Assembly: GCA_031270945.1 (NCBI GenBank)
Contig: JAISWZ010000085.1
Span: forward strand, 1-64,000
DNA length: 64,000 nucleotides
Direction: 5' to 3'
From: Clostridiales bacterium
GTDB taxonomy: Bacteria > Bacillota > Clostridia > Lachnospirales > WQUN01
The notes beneath the pieces were generated by a model. That model made no database searches, was not told the DNA's origin, and saw nothing but the letters and a program-made list of their open reading frames with translations. Below, in pieces: positions 9,236-18,064 of this stretch (position 1 is its first letter; every line of letters begins with the position of its first letter). A program made the position numbers and the translations under genes.

Positions 9236-11596
9236 ATGAAACGCCTTAAACCATTCCTTCCCTTGATCATCTCCCTGGCTTTCACAGCCATACTGCTGCC
9301 CCGCGATCTTCCCTCTTTCCTTGCTTGGTGGGCTGTGTGGCTGGGCCTTGGCATTGTGTTTCTCCCGATGTCAAGCGTAATATTCTCCAGGCTGCAGTCA
9401 AAGGGGTACATCTTTTCCAAAGTCATAGGGCTTGCCATAGGAGGCTACCTGACCTGGCTGGCGTCTAGCCTCAAGATCTTGCCTTTTCGCTGGTGGGCCG
9501 CCTACTTGGTTCTGGCATTCTTGCTCGGGGCAAACATCATGCTGAGCAGGAAGACCAAGTTTTTCTCAAGCGCCATAAAAGACGAGGGGCTTATAAAGGA
9601 GTTCATAAAGGAAGAGGCGCTGTTCATGGCGCTCCTGGCCTTCTGGTCATTTCTTCGGGGCGTGAAGCCGGATATTATAGGGCTTGAGAAGTTCATGGAT
9701 TTTGGCATCGTAAACTCAGCCCTCAGAGGGGACTACTTTCCTCCAATCGACATGTGGTACGCCGGGCAGCCCATAAACTACTATTACCTTGGCCAGTACT
9801 TCTGCGCCTATCTTACGAGGCTAAGCTTCGTGGACTCCGCGATCACCTACAACCTGATGATGGCGACTTTGTTTGCGGCGGTATTCATGCTGGCCTACAG
9901 CATAGGGCAGTTCCTGTATGATCTATATGTGCAGAACGCCCTATTGAGCAAGAGGTCAAAATACGCGAGGATGGTTTCAGGAATTCTGCCTGGGGCGCTC
10001 GTTTGCCTAAGCGGGAGCCTTCACACGGTCATATACGCTTGGTTTGCTGGCGGAGGGCCATACGGCTTTTACTGGTTTCCTGACGCCACCCGCTACATCG
10101 GCTTCAACCCGCCTGTGCCTGAGGATGGAACGATACACGAGTTCCCTTTGTACTCGTTTGTTGTTTCCGACCTGCACGCCCACGTTATAAACATGCTTTT
10201 TGTTCTGACTGTTGTAGGGGCGGCGATAGCTTGCGCGGTTGGAATCATGAAAAAGGCGCAGACGCAGGAGCCTTTGGACGAGCGGTCAAATGATCCAAAG
10301 GCCAGATCCTTCAAGGACTATATCCCAGAGCCTTCGTATTTTCTGGCCATTTTTCTTATAGGCCTGTTTCCGGCTACGAATTACTGGGACTTTCCCATAT
10401 ACATCGTTGTAAGCGGCGCGATCTATTTCTATGCCAACCTGAAGGCCAGAAAATTCTCTCTTTCGGCTTTGGGCATAGCGTTTGTCCAGGTGGCTGTGGC
10501 GGCCTCGCTTTCATACCTTGTAGTTCTGCCCTTCCAGATGGGGTTTGACGCCATATCCTCCGAGATAAAGCTTGTGACCATACGTTCAAGGCTGTACCAG
10601 CTCTTAGTCCTGTACGGGTACCAGATAGTGTTCTTCGGCATGCTGCTGCTTGAAGCCATTTATTCATTTACCCATCCTCTCACGGTTCCCAAGGCGCAAA
10701 AGAGAGGGCCAAAATTTCAGCCTCCAAAGCCTGGGGAGCTTACGCTGGACATCCCTGAGGACGAAAAGAAGAAGCATATAGTCATAGCATTTCTGGAAAA
10801 GGCGAACCCGGCTGACGTTATTGCGGGAATACTGTTCGTCTGCGCCATAGGCCTTGTGATCTTGCCAGAGATCATTTTCATCAAGGACATTTACCCCAAC
10901 AACCCCAGGGCAAACACAATGTTCAAGCTATGCTACCAAGCCTTCATTCTATTTTCCCTAGGCATTGGCTACGCTTTCCCAAGGCTTTTCATGCATCACG
11001 ACAAGAAGAGGGGCGCAGATTACGTTACCTGCGCCATCGCTGTCGCCTTTTTGTTTTGCGCGTTCATCTATCCGTTTTACGCCATTGAAGGCTGGTACGG
11101 CAAGTTTTCACTTGGCGCGTACAAGGGCCTAAACGGCATCGCTTACATGGAAACCTACAAGGAGAAACTCTCGGACAGCGAAGACGCTGTTGACGAGCTG
11201 TCGATGGTAGATGACATTCCCATAATAGAATACCTGAAGAAAGTGAAGGGCCAGCCAGCCATCTGCGAGGCGAACGACTACAGCTACACATCCTTTGGGC
11301 GCATCGCTTCTGCCACAGGGCTTCCTGACATCTTCAACTGGTACACCCATCAGCAGCTTTGGCGAAACTCCGACCATGACGCGTTCAACGCCAGGGTAGT
11401 TGACGTTGAGCAGGTGTACACGAGCGGAAACGTCCAGACCATAACCGGTGTCTTGGACATGTACAATGTAGAGTACGTTGTTGTTGGGAAGCTTGAAAGA
11501 AAGAAGTTCGGGGACAGGATCCAAGAGCAGGCCATAAAGGATTTAGGCGAGATTGTTGTGGAGTCAAACGGGACATACCTGGTCAAGGTTTCATAA
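9236..11596 (+). CDS. DUF2298-family polytopic membrane protein
   Basis: The predicted 786-residue protein has many membrane helices. It carries the DUF2298 (Chlor_Arch_YYY) landmarks FMDFGIVNSALRGDYFPP and MWYAGQPINYYYLGQY at about residues 155-190, with HEFPLYSFVVSDLHAHV near 300. Members of this family are uncharacterised but look like GT-C-fold glycosyltransferases. The ribosome binding site TTGGAGA precedes the ATG. A soluble C-terminal segment contains paired charged regions like the protein at 5066-7399, suggesting that the two are distant relatives or partners. Between them lies a flavoprotein gene on the same strand. Function in envelope glycan assembly is inference. Confidence 0.8.
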   Translation: MKRLKPFLPLIISLAFTAILLPRDLPSFLAWWAVWLGLGIVFLPMSSVIFSRLQSKGYIFSKVIGLAIGGYLTWLASSLKILPFRWWAAYLVLAFLLGANIMLSRKTKFFSSAIKDEGLIKEFIKEEALFMALLAFWSFLRGVKPDIIGLEKFMDFGIVNSALRGDYFPPIDMWYAGQPINYYYLGQYFCAYLTRLSFVDSAITYNLMMATLFAAVFMLAYSIGQFLYDLYVQNALLSKRSKYARMVSGILPGALVCLSGSLHTVIYAWFAGGGPYGFYWFPDATRYIGFNPPVPEDGTIHEFPLYSFVVSDLHAHVINMLFVLTVVGAAIACAVGIMKKAQTQEPLDERSNDPKARSFKDYIPEPSYFLAIFLIGLFPATNYWDFPIYIVVSGAIYFYANLKARKFSLSALGIAFVQVAVAASLSYLVVLPFQMGFDAISSEIKLVTIRSRLYQLLVLYGYQIVFFGMLLLEAIYSFTHPLTVPKAQKRGPKFQPPKPGELTLDIPEDEKKKHIVIAFLEKANPADVIAGILFVCAIGLVILPEIIFIKDIYPNNPRANTMFKLCYQAFILFSLGIGYAFPRLFMHHDKKRGADYVTCAIAVAFLFCAFIYPFYAIEGWYGKFSLGAYKGLNGIAYMETYKEKLSDSEDAVDELSMVDDIPIIEYLKKVKGQPAICEANDYSYTSFGRIASATGLPDIFNWYTHQQLWRNSDHDAFNARVVDVEQVYTSGNVQTITGVLDMYNVEYVVVGKLERKKFGDRIQEQAIKDLGEIVVESNGTYLVKVS

Positions 11597-11597
11597 A

Positions 11598-11631
11598 ACA
11601 AGGCCTTTCGCTTGCGCGAAAGGCCTTGTTT
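11598..11631. terminator. bidirectional intrinsic terminator
   Basis: The stem ACAAGGCCTTTCG / CGAAAGGCCTTGT lies between convergent genes, with T-rich sequence on the + side and TTTTAT on the minus side. It probably ends both the DUF2298 gene and telA. Confidence 0.8.
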
Positions 11632-11650
11632 GGGTTTTATATATTTATTT

Positions 11651-12808
11651 CTATCTCCTTGCTGGCCTGCTGCCTGAAGCCGGGTTGCTAAGCAGAATGC
11701 CTTTGAGCTCTTCTTCCGCCTTTAGGAGCTCCTGCTCTGCCGCCCGCCTGTCCGCCTTGCCCTGCTCGTGTATCTGCAAGACTTCGGAGATGGTGTCTAT
11801 GAGGTTTTCGTTGGTCTTTCTTATGGTCTCCACCGAAATGATGCTGCGCTCGGATTCCCTGGCGACATCGATTGAGCCTTGCTTCAAGAGCTCGCTGTTT
11901 CTCTGCAGCATCTCGTTGGTGTAGTCTGTGACCTTGGTCTGGGCCTCCAGGGCCTTCTTTGTCCTTTGCATGCCAAGCGCCAGCACCATCTGGTTCTTCC
12001 AGATAGGTATGGAGTTGACGATGCTGGACTGGATCTTGTCGGAAAGAGCGGCGTTGTTGTTTTGCAAAAGCCTGATCTGGGGCGCCATCTGGATGCTGAT
12101 GATCCGGCTAAGCTTCAGGTCGTGGAGCTTCTTGTCAAAGCGGTCAGCCAAGGCCTGCATGTCGTTGAGCTTTTGGGCCTCCATCTGGTCGCCGTTTTGC
12201 GCCTTCAGCCTCTGGGCCGCTATATCGTTTTCGATGAATTGCTTGAGCTTCTCTTCGCCAGCCAGGATGTACATGGAGAGTTCCTTGTAGTACGCCAGGT
12301 TCTTTTCGTACAGGGAGTCAAACAGCGAAATGTCTTTGAGCAGCCCTCTCTGGTGCGTCTCAAGCTCCGTCTGGATCTTGTCTATGTTAACTTCCGCCTT
12401 GGCGTAGCCTGTCTGCATCCGCTCCATGTACTTTTTCGCGCTGTTGAACAGCCCGCCGAAAAAGCCGGGCTTTTCGTCCGTGGTCGCGTCGAAGCCCTTA
12501 AGCTCCATAACCAGGTTCGTCAAGCAGTCTCCAACCTCGCCGGTGTCCCTCGTACGGTAGTTGTTGAGAACCGAGTCGGAAAAGTCCGCGACCTTCTTTT
12601 GGGCAGAGGTTCCGTACATGGCAACAGTGTTCTGATCCATGAGGTTTATCTGCTTGGTGAATTCTGTCACGGCCTTCCTTTCTTCGGGATCCAAGCCGGA
12701 CAGCGTTAGATCCGTGGACGGCGCAGGGCGGCCGTTTGATGCAGGGACTGTCGAAACTTGGTGCTCTGACTCGTCTCCAGGAAGTACCAGCCTAGGTATT
12801 TCAGCCAT
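11651..12808 (-). CDS. TelA-family toxic anion resistance protein
   Basis: This 385-residue, soluble, helix-rich protein matches the TelA/KlaA family in layout: an N-terminal variable region, then long helices with conserved LETHQRGLLKDISLFD (about 165), ISIQMAPQIRLLQNNN (about 250) and ALEAQTKVTDYTNEML (about 305). Family members are linked to tellurite and cell-envelope stress resistance, but their biochemical function is unknown. I start at the ATG at 12808, which has GGAGG five bases upstream; a longer reading from TTG at 12832 is unlikely. The start lies 29 bp beyond the pcrA stop on the same strand, so the two are probably cotranscribed. Confidence 0.85.
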   Translation of the reverse strand: MAEIPRLVLPGDESEHQVSTVPASNGRPAPSTDLTLSGLDPEERKAVTEFTKQINLMDQNTVAMYGTSAQKKVADFSDSVLNNYRTRDTGEVGDCLTNLVMELKGFDATTDEKPGFFGGLFNSAKKYMERMQTGYAKAEVNIDKIQTELETHQRGLLKDISLFDSLYEKNLAYYKELSMYILAGEEKLKQFIENDIAAQRLKAQNGDQMEAQKLNDMQALADRFDKKLHDLKLSRIISIQMAPQIRLLQNNNAALSDKIQSSIVNSIPIWKNQMVLALGMQRTKKALEAQTKVTDYTNEMLQRNSELLKQGSIDVARESERSIISVETIRKTNENLIDTISEVLQIHEQGKADRRAAEQELLKAEEELKGILLSNPASGSRPARR

Positions 12809-12837
12809 TATATCCTCCAATCTGCAAGCCAAGGCGG

Positions 12838-14949
12838 CTAGCTTTCTATTCTTTTTAGCTTTGCGAATTTCGCCAAGAGCTTTCTGCTGCCGTTGTGGTC
12901 AAAGGTTACTGTTACCTCAAAGTCCGCGCCTTTTGGCAATATGCTTTCCACTATGCCCTCTCCGTACTTGGCTTGCCGCACCCGGTCACCCTTCTTGAAC
13001 TCAAGCAAGGAAACCGGCGCCTTGCCTTGGGGGAACGGAGCGGGAGCTTTGGCGGCGAAAGTGCGCCTTGCGGCCTTCTCCACGCATCCTGCAGGGATGT
13101 CGCCAATAAAGCGGCTAGGGCCTCCCGCTCTGCTTCCTGAGGGAAGAGGGCAAGAGGCTGGATAAGAGATCACGAGCTTATTCATGGCCCGGGTTGCGCC
13201 AACGTAGAAAAGCCGCCTTTCCTCTTCCAGCTTTTTCTTGTCGAATATGGCGGTATGAAAAGGCAGAAGCCCTTCAGCCGCGCCGCAGAGGAACACAAAC
13301 GGGAACTCCAGCCCCTTCGCGCTGTGAAGAGTCATGACTGAGACAGCGTTCGCCTTCTCGTCGTAATTGTCCACATCAGAGACAAGCGCCACGCTCTCAA
13401 GAAAGTCGTACAAGCTTCCGCCGTTGTCGCGGTCAAAGGCTGCCGCCTTGCTGCGCAAAAGCTCTATGTTCGAAATCCTGGCATCTCTATCGTCTGTGTC
13501 AGAGGGATTGCCAGAGGTACTTTCAGAAGAGCTTTTTGATTCCGAAAGGCTTTTGATGTAGCCTGTGCGTTCTATCACCTCGCCCACAAGGGCGGACACA
13601 GAATTTTTCATTGAGAAGTCTGCCAGGCTGTCCATCATTGAGACGAAAGCCGTGACGGGCTTGACGCCTTCAAGCTCTGTCGCGGCGTCATAAAATGATA
13701 TTCCCATTTCCTTGGCGAGGTTCGAAATCTTTTTTTGCGTTATCAGGCTAATGCCCCTCTTGGGAGTGTTTATTACCCTTAAGCATGAAATGTCGTCCCT
13801 GGGGTTGGCAATCGCTCTCAGATAGGCTATGATGTCTTTTACTTCCTTGCGCTGGTAGAACTTGACCCCGCCTATCAAGCGGTACGGAACTCCGCTTCGC
13901 ACTAGGCCCTCTTCTATTGCCTTTGCCTGGAAGTTGGCGCGGTAGAGGATCGCGAACTGGGAATAAGGCTCGCCTTTGGCGCAAGCGCCAGCTATATGGG
14001 ACGCTATCGCGTCAGCCTCCCCTATCTCGTCCTCGCAGCTCCACACTGAGACTTTGCTTCCGCCTTGCTTGTCTATCCAAAGGCTCTTTTCCACTCTGGC
14101 CATGTTCTTGGCAATGACTTCATTCGCCGCGCCAAGTATGTACTCCGTGGATCTGTAGTTCTGCTCCAGCTTCACTACAGCGGCTTTGGGATAGGTTTTC
14201 TCGAAATCAAGGATGTTTTTCACGTCAGCGCCGCGCCAGCTGTAGATGCTCTGGTCATCGTCGCCAACGGCGAAGAAGCTTTCGCTTTTGCCAGCCAAAA
14301 GGGATGCCAGCTTGTTTTGGGCATAGCTTGTGTCCTGGTATTCGTCAACCAGGACATGCTTGAGCTTTCTCTGCCACTTTGCCAACACGTCTGGGCGCTC
14401 CATGAAAAGCTTGACGCAAAGGGATATCAGATCATCAAAGTCAAGGCAGTTTGACGCCTTGAGCTTCCTTTGGTATTCCTTGAAAGTCTCCTTGTACTGG
14501 TCCGCGTCTTCCCAACCCAGCAACCTGTCTTTAAGCGTTGAAATGGCGGCGGCTATGTCCCTCAAGCTAGTCGCTTCGTCAACTACGCATTGCCTCAAGG
14601 CCTTCTGGGAATCCTCGGAGTCTAGTATGGTGAACCTGCTGTTGTATCCCAGGAATTGTATGTCGCTTCGGAGAATTCTGGCGCAAGCCGCGTGGAAGGT
14701 GCTGATCCAGACTTTTGAGCCCAGGTCGTTCAGCCCAGATATTCTCTCTTTCATCTCTCCGGCGGCCTTGTTTGTGAAAGTGATCGCCAAAATGCTGGAA
14801 GGATCAACTCCCTTTTCCAGCAACAGGGCAACTCGGTATGCAAGGGTTCTGGTCTTGCCTGATCCAGCGCCGGCAAAAACCAGCATTGGCCCCTTTTGGT
14901 GAAGCGCGGCAGTTCGCTGCTCATTGTTCAACTGGCTAAGATCAATCAT
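12838..14949 (-). CDS. pcrA: UvrD/PcrA-type ATP-dependent DNA helicase
   Basis: This superfamily 1A 3'-5' helicase acts in repair, replication restart and removal of RNA polymerase or RecA from DNA. The Walker A loop AGAGSGKTRT is at residues 25-34. The sequence also shows ITFTNKAAGEM, VDEYQDTS, GDDDQSIYSWRGAD, the motif V-type VMTLHSAKGLEFP and the motif VI-type GATRAMNKLVIS. The C-terminus (about 645-703) is a Tudor-like PcrA tail, with KKGDRVRQAKYGEGIVE. The 703-residue length is slightly shorter than in Bacillus. It shares its strand with telA downstream. The + strand upstream gap is filled with palindromic elements. Confidence 0.95.
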   Translation of the reverse strand: MIDLSQLNNEQRTAALHQKGPMLVFAGAGSGKTRTLAYRVALLLEKGVDPSSILAITFTNKAAGEMKERISGLNDLGSKVWISTFHAACARILRSDIQFLGYNSRFTILDSEDSQKALRQCVVDEATSLRDIAAAISTLKDRLLGWEDADQYKETFKEYQRKLKASNCLDFDDLISLCVKLFMERPDVLAKWQRKLKHVLVDEYQDTSYAQNKLASLLAGKSESFFAVGDDDQSIYSWRGADVKNILDFEKTYPKAAVVKLEQNYRSTEYILGAANEVIAKNMARVEKSLWIDKQGGSKVSVWSCEDEIGEADAIASHIAGACAKGEPYSQFAILYRANFQAKAIEEGLVRSGVPYRLIGGVKFYQRKEVKDIIAYLRAIANPRDDISCLRVINTPKRGISLITQKKISNLAKEMGISFYDAATELEGVKPVTAFVSMMDSLADFSMKNSVSALVGEVIERTGYIKSLSESKSSSESTSGNPSDTDDRDARISNIELLRSKAAAFDRDNGGSLYDFLESVALVSDVDNYDEKANAVSVMTLHSAKGLEFPFVFLCGAAEGLLPFHTAIFDKKKLEEERRLFYVGATRAMNKLVISYPASCPLPSGSRAGGPSRFIGDIPAGCVEKAARRTFAAKAPAPFPQGKAPVSLLEFKKGDRVRQAKYGEGIVESILPKGADFEVTVTFDHNGSRKLLAKFAKLKRIES

Positions 14950-15004
14950 CTGTTCATGCGTCTTCCTTGTCTGGCGCTTAAGGCCTGTTTTGGCGTATCC
15001 AAAA

Positions 15005-15123
15005 GCGTATCCCGAAATTTCGGCAGCAGCGAGAGGGCGTTTGTCCTGTTCAAGGGCAAATCGCCAAAGGCTTGCGATAACGCGCGCCTTTTCTGAGCCA
15101 TAGATATAAATTCGGGATATGCT
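15005..15123. repeat. palindromic element, diverged copy 4
   Basis: GCGTATCCCGAAATTTCGG opens and TATAAATTCGGGATATGCT closes it. The core carries CAAGGGCAAATCGCCAAAG, also found in the element at 47220-47374. Confidence 0.7.
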
Positions 15124-15298
15124 CCCATGCTGGCGACTAAATTTTCTTGTCGTTAACGGCCCGGCTGGCTTTTGAATGCAAGCAAAGCTTTAAATGCAAA
15201 AAAGCCATAAATTATGCTCTTAGGCGACAAGAAAATCATATTTAAATGTTCGTCAAGCATAAAGAAGATATGTTTGGCTTTGAAGTCCTGGACTGCCT

Positions 15299-15422
15299 TG
15301 GGCATATCCGAATTCCTGAAACGGCGCAGGCTGGCGCTCACGGCGCTTTGCGGCAAAAATTTCTTGCCGGCTTTCTGCGCTCAAGGCGAATCCCAGAACG
15401 CTCTTGATTTGGGATATGCCCT
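15299..15422. repeat. palindromic element, diverged copy 5
   Basis: GGGCATATCCGAATTCC opens and GATTTGGGATATGCCC closes this 124-bp copy. The core is unlike the two common types. Confidence 0.65.
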
Positions 15423-15616
15423 TATTCTATAGGATTCCTTGCATTTAGTCAAGCTCTGGAATGATTTTTGCATTGCTTCCAGAATATACGCAAGCGCGTT
15501 ATGGGCATACTATACTGACAAGGCCGCCATAGCGACGCGCTGGCTTCGCTGTGGCAAAAAGCGCGTCCTGATTTAGGAATTCGCTGCATAACATGCCGCA
15601 TTGCTGCAAAAAATTA

Positions 15617-15672
15617 AGAGCATATCCACAAATTATATCCGAGGCGCCATTTCGGAATTTTGGGATAAGCAC
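15617..15672. repeat. palindromic element, deleted type B, copy 6
   Basis: AGCATATCCACAAATTATATCC is followed by GAGGCGCCATTTCGGAATT and a closing GGGATAAGCAC. It looks like a type B element that has lost its inner hairpin. It ends about 40 bp before the MerR start. Confidence 0.7.
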
Positions 15673-15713
15673 ATATGCGCCTTGTTTTAGTGTGCATTAG
15701 GGAGGAGGTAAAC

Positions 15714-16514
15714 ATGAGAGAAGACGATTTGCTTCCTATCGGAAAGTTTGCTGAATACGCGCGCCTGAACCGCTCCACTCTCATCTACTATGACGAGGAG
15801 GGCATCTTCTCGCCGAAAAAGCGCGGCAAAAACGGGTACAGGTATTATGCCCCATGGCAGATAAGCACAATCAACCTAATAACCTACCTTCAGGAATTCG
15901 GGCTTCCTTTGAAGCGAAACGCCGAGATAATGCAAAATCGGACGCCTGAGCAGATGATTGAGCTTCTTGACGCCCAAGAGTCCGAGCTGACAAAGAACAT
16001 AGACGCTTTGGGCCATATCAGGAGCGTCCTCAGGGAATTCCTGCAGCTTTTGAAAGAGGGGAAGACTGCCGACACCGAAGCGTTGGCTATCGTGAAAAAG
16101 CCCGAGCGCAAGATCATGCTTGGCGACAAGAATGAGTTCAAGCGCAACGAAACGTTCCACGATTCTTTCACCCAGTTCTGCAACAACATCGACACCAGCG
16201 GCTCCAGGGTTTACTACCCGATAGGAGGGCTCTTTGAGAGCATGGACGAGTTCATGCGCCACCCCTCAAGGCCTGACCGCTTCTTCGCGCTAGATCCAGA
16301 CGGCCCGGACACAATGGAAGGAGGAGAATACCTAATCGGGCATACCAGAGGCTACTATGGCCAAACGAACGACCTGCCGGAGAAGGTGAAGGATTACTCG
16401 GAAAAGCAAGGGCTCACCTTCGTAGGCCCAGTGTACAACATATTCCTGTGGAACGAGCTGAGCGTCCCGGAGCACGACAAGTATCTGCTGCAGATGTCTT
16501 GCAGGATAGGATAG
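15714..16514 (+). CDS. MerR-family regulator with C-terminal effector-binding domain
   Basis: The protein starts with a MerR winged helix: LPIGKFAEYARLNRSTLIYY (in part) and EGIFSPKKRGKNGYRYY, residues 6-45. A dimerisation helix rich in Leu and Glu follows (about 80-120). Residues 150-266 resemble the BmrR/GyrI-like ligand-binding fold, with GGEYLIGHTRGYYGQ and a YLLQMSCRI ending. Such regulators bind hydrophobic drugs or cations and switch on transporter genes. I start at ATG 15714 because AGGGAGGAGG sits five to eight bases upstream. No efflux gene is adjacent on the same strand, so the target is unknown. Confidence 0.85.
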   Translation: MREDDLLPIGKFAEYARLNRSTLIYYDEEGIFSPKKRGKNGYRYYAPWQISTINLITYLQEFGLPLKRNAEIMQNRTPEQMIELLDAQESELTKNIDALGHIRSVLREFLQLLKEGKTADTEALAIVKKPERKIMLGDKNEFKRNETFHDSFTQFCNNIDTSGSRVYYPIGGLFESMDEFMRHPSRPDRFFALDPDGPDTMEGGEYLIGHTRGYYGQTNDLPEKVKDYSEKQGLTFVGPVYNIFLWNELSVPEHDKYLLQMSCRIG

Positions 16515-16580
16515 TCTTAAACGCGCGGGATGGCATTTGCCCAATGCGCTTGAAGAGCAAGAATCGCTGTTTTAGCAGGA

Positions 16581-16680
16581 CATGCCCAAAGCCAGTCATC
16601 CAGTCTGCGAAGCAATGGCATGGCCAAAGCCAATCATCCAGTCCAAGGCAACAATGGCATGCCCAAAGCCAATCATCCAA
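16581..16680 (+). repeat. three tandem copies of a terminator arm, ~39-bp period
   Basis: Units begin at 16581, 16619 and 16658 with CATGCCCAAAGCCAATCATC or close variants. The third copy supplies the left arm of the terminator at 16667-16700. The earlier two are extra partial copies after the MerR gene. Confidence 0.7.
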
Positions 16681-16700
16681 TAGGATGACTGGCTTTTTTT
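16667..16700 (+). terminator. intrinsic terminator between convergent genes
   Basis: AGCCAATCATCC pairs with GGATGACTGGCT across an AATA loop, followed by seven T. It ends the MerR transcription unit, just before the stop of the convergent YdcF-like gene. Confidence 0.85.
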
Positions 16701-16701
16701 A

Positions 16702-17772
16702 TTACCACAAGAACAGCAGAGTTTTCCCAATAGCCAAGGGAATTGTAGGAAATGCCGCCGCAATCAGGAACACGCTTGTGACAGTGATTGCCAGCTTCTT
16801 TTTCCTCATGGACAGGATTGCGATGTACTCTCTGATCATGGCGTTTGGCATGTAGTAGAAAGCGGTCTTTGATCCTATTCCATCCAGCTTCATTCCTGCG
16901 CTTTTGGCGAATCTTCCAGCCCGAAGAAGGTGAAAGTCGCTTGTGGCTATAATGCAGCGCGGATTTTCCTTGCTGGTTGAGGCAGAAATTAGCTCTTTTG
17001 AAAACGCCATGTTTTCGTGCGTGTTTCTTGAGTTGCCCTCTACAATGACAAGCTCCGGGTCGTAACCTAGCTCGACCGCGCAGTCTAGCATCGCCTCGCC
17101 CTCAGACCGGCTTTCATCGCTTCCTTTCCCGCCAGACATCACGAGGGTGGGGGCATAGCCTTTCTTCGCCTTTTGCTTCACGCCGTAATCCACTGCCCGT
17201 TTGACCCGTCCAGCCAGGAGCTTTGTCACTTTGCCGTCCTTGAGGCCTGCGCCCAAGACGATTATGAAATCCTGGGGCATCCGTGGCTTGGCTAGGTTGT
17301 AAAGCAAAAGCGATGCCAGAAAAGAAATGAGGTGGATTAGGTAAAAAATCATAAGGCTTATTACGCCAGCCCAAATTCTCAGGAACCACGGGGGCAGGCT
17401 TTGGTTTCTTATAACTATGGTTACCGCCGCGAAAATCGCGAGGGCTATTGCCATTATAAGGGTTAGGCTGTTAGCCAGGCTTCGCCTTTCCTTTCGGAAG
17501 ACAATCCGGGCGTTAACCAGGAAAAACGCTATAAAGAAGTAAACGCCAAAGGTGCTCGCAAAGATCCAAGTGACAAAGGCCAACGCCAGCACCACCCTGC
17601 TTATCGCGTTCTGCGAGAACCCAGCCGCGTACAAGAGCACGAAAAAGCCTGAGTCAGCAACAAAGGCTACCAAGATGCCCCCAGTCCACAAGCTGGTCCT
17701 GTTCACGCGGTAGACCACGGCGAACGCAATGAAAAGAATGGCGAGAGTTGTTGCGGATACAGCTAGCTCCAT
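16702..17772 (-). CDS. YdcF/SanA-type DUF218 membrane protein
   Basis: The N-terminal half (about 1-165) has around five membrane helices. The C-terminal half is a DUF218 domain: FIIVLGAGLKDGKVTKLLAGR, given here in part as VLGAGLKDGKVTKLL (about 172), LVMSGGKGSDESRSEGEAM, IVEGNSRNTHENM and CIIATSDFHLLRAGRFAK. This order of motifs is typical of the YdcF/ElyC/SanA group, linked in other bacteria to envelope barrier function and lipid carrier metabolism; the enzymatic activity is uncertain. The last ~25 residues form another hydrophobic helix. A 16-bp perfect palindrome lies 27 bp upstream of the start and may be an operator. Confidence 0.85.
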   Translation of the reverse strand: MELAVSATTLAILFIAFAVVYRVNRTSLWTGGILVAFVADSGFFVLLYAAGFSQNAISRVVLALAFVTWIFASTFGVYFFIAFFLVNARIVFRKERRSLANSLTLIMAIALAIFAAVTIVIRNQSLPPWFLRIWAGVISLMIFYLIHLISFLASLLLYNLAKPRMPQDFIIVLGAGLKDGKVTKLLAGRVKRAVDYGVKQKAKKGYAPTLVMSGGKGSDESRSEGEAMLDCAVELGYDPELVIVEGNSRNTHENMAFSKELISASTSKENPRCIIATSDFHLLRAGRFAKSAGMKLDGIGSKTAFYYMPNAMIREYIAILSMRKKKLAITVTSVFLIAAAFPTIPLAIGKTLLFLW

Positions 17773-17798
17773 ATGATCACCTTTAACTGGGGAACGAT

Positions 17799-17814
17799 TG
17801 TAATTATAATTACA
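17799..17814. promoter_or_regulatory. perfect palindrome, possible operator
   Basis: TGTAATTATAATTACA is an exact 16-bp palindrome directly upstream of the YdcF-like start. It overlaps a possible TATAAT box. Its form suits a dimeric repressor, but the protein is unknown. Confidence 0.5.
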
Positions 17815-18064
17815 TATCAGATCGAGACGCTTGCGCGAAATCTTGTTATTTGCGAAAATCTTGTTTCTTGCAAAATTGTAAGGGGGCTGTCAAGCAAATG
17901 AATGGCGCGATGGCAAGCGGCAGTGCTATACTTTGCTTGCAAGGGCGCGAATGAAAGAAGAAAGAAAGAAAGAAGAAAGCGCAAGCTTGGCTTGAGCATA
18001 TTTAATATTTTATATTTTACAAAAAATAGCTGGGGCTATGCCCCGCTTTCTAAGGAGGCTTGAC

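Larger units (their letters stand above)
14950..15713. other. intergenic region with three palindromic elements
   Basis: This 760-bp divergent gap between pcrA and a MerR-type gene has no credible coding frame. It holds palindromic elements at 15005-15123, 15299-15422 and 15617-15672. The rest is A/T-rich sequence that must also contain both promoters, which I cannot place with confidence. Confidence 0.6.

Noticed and set aside
11928-12709. Long + strand frames opposite telA
   Set aside because: They are shadows of a clear coding gene on the other strand, with no domain resemblance.
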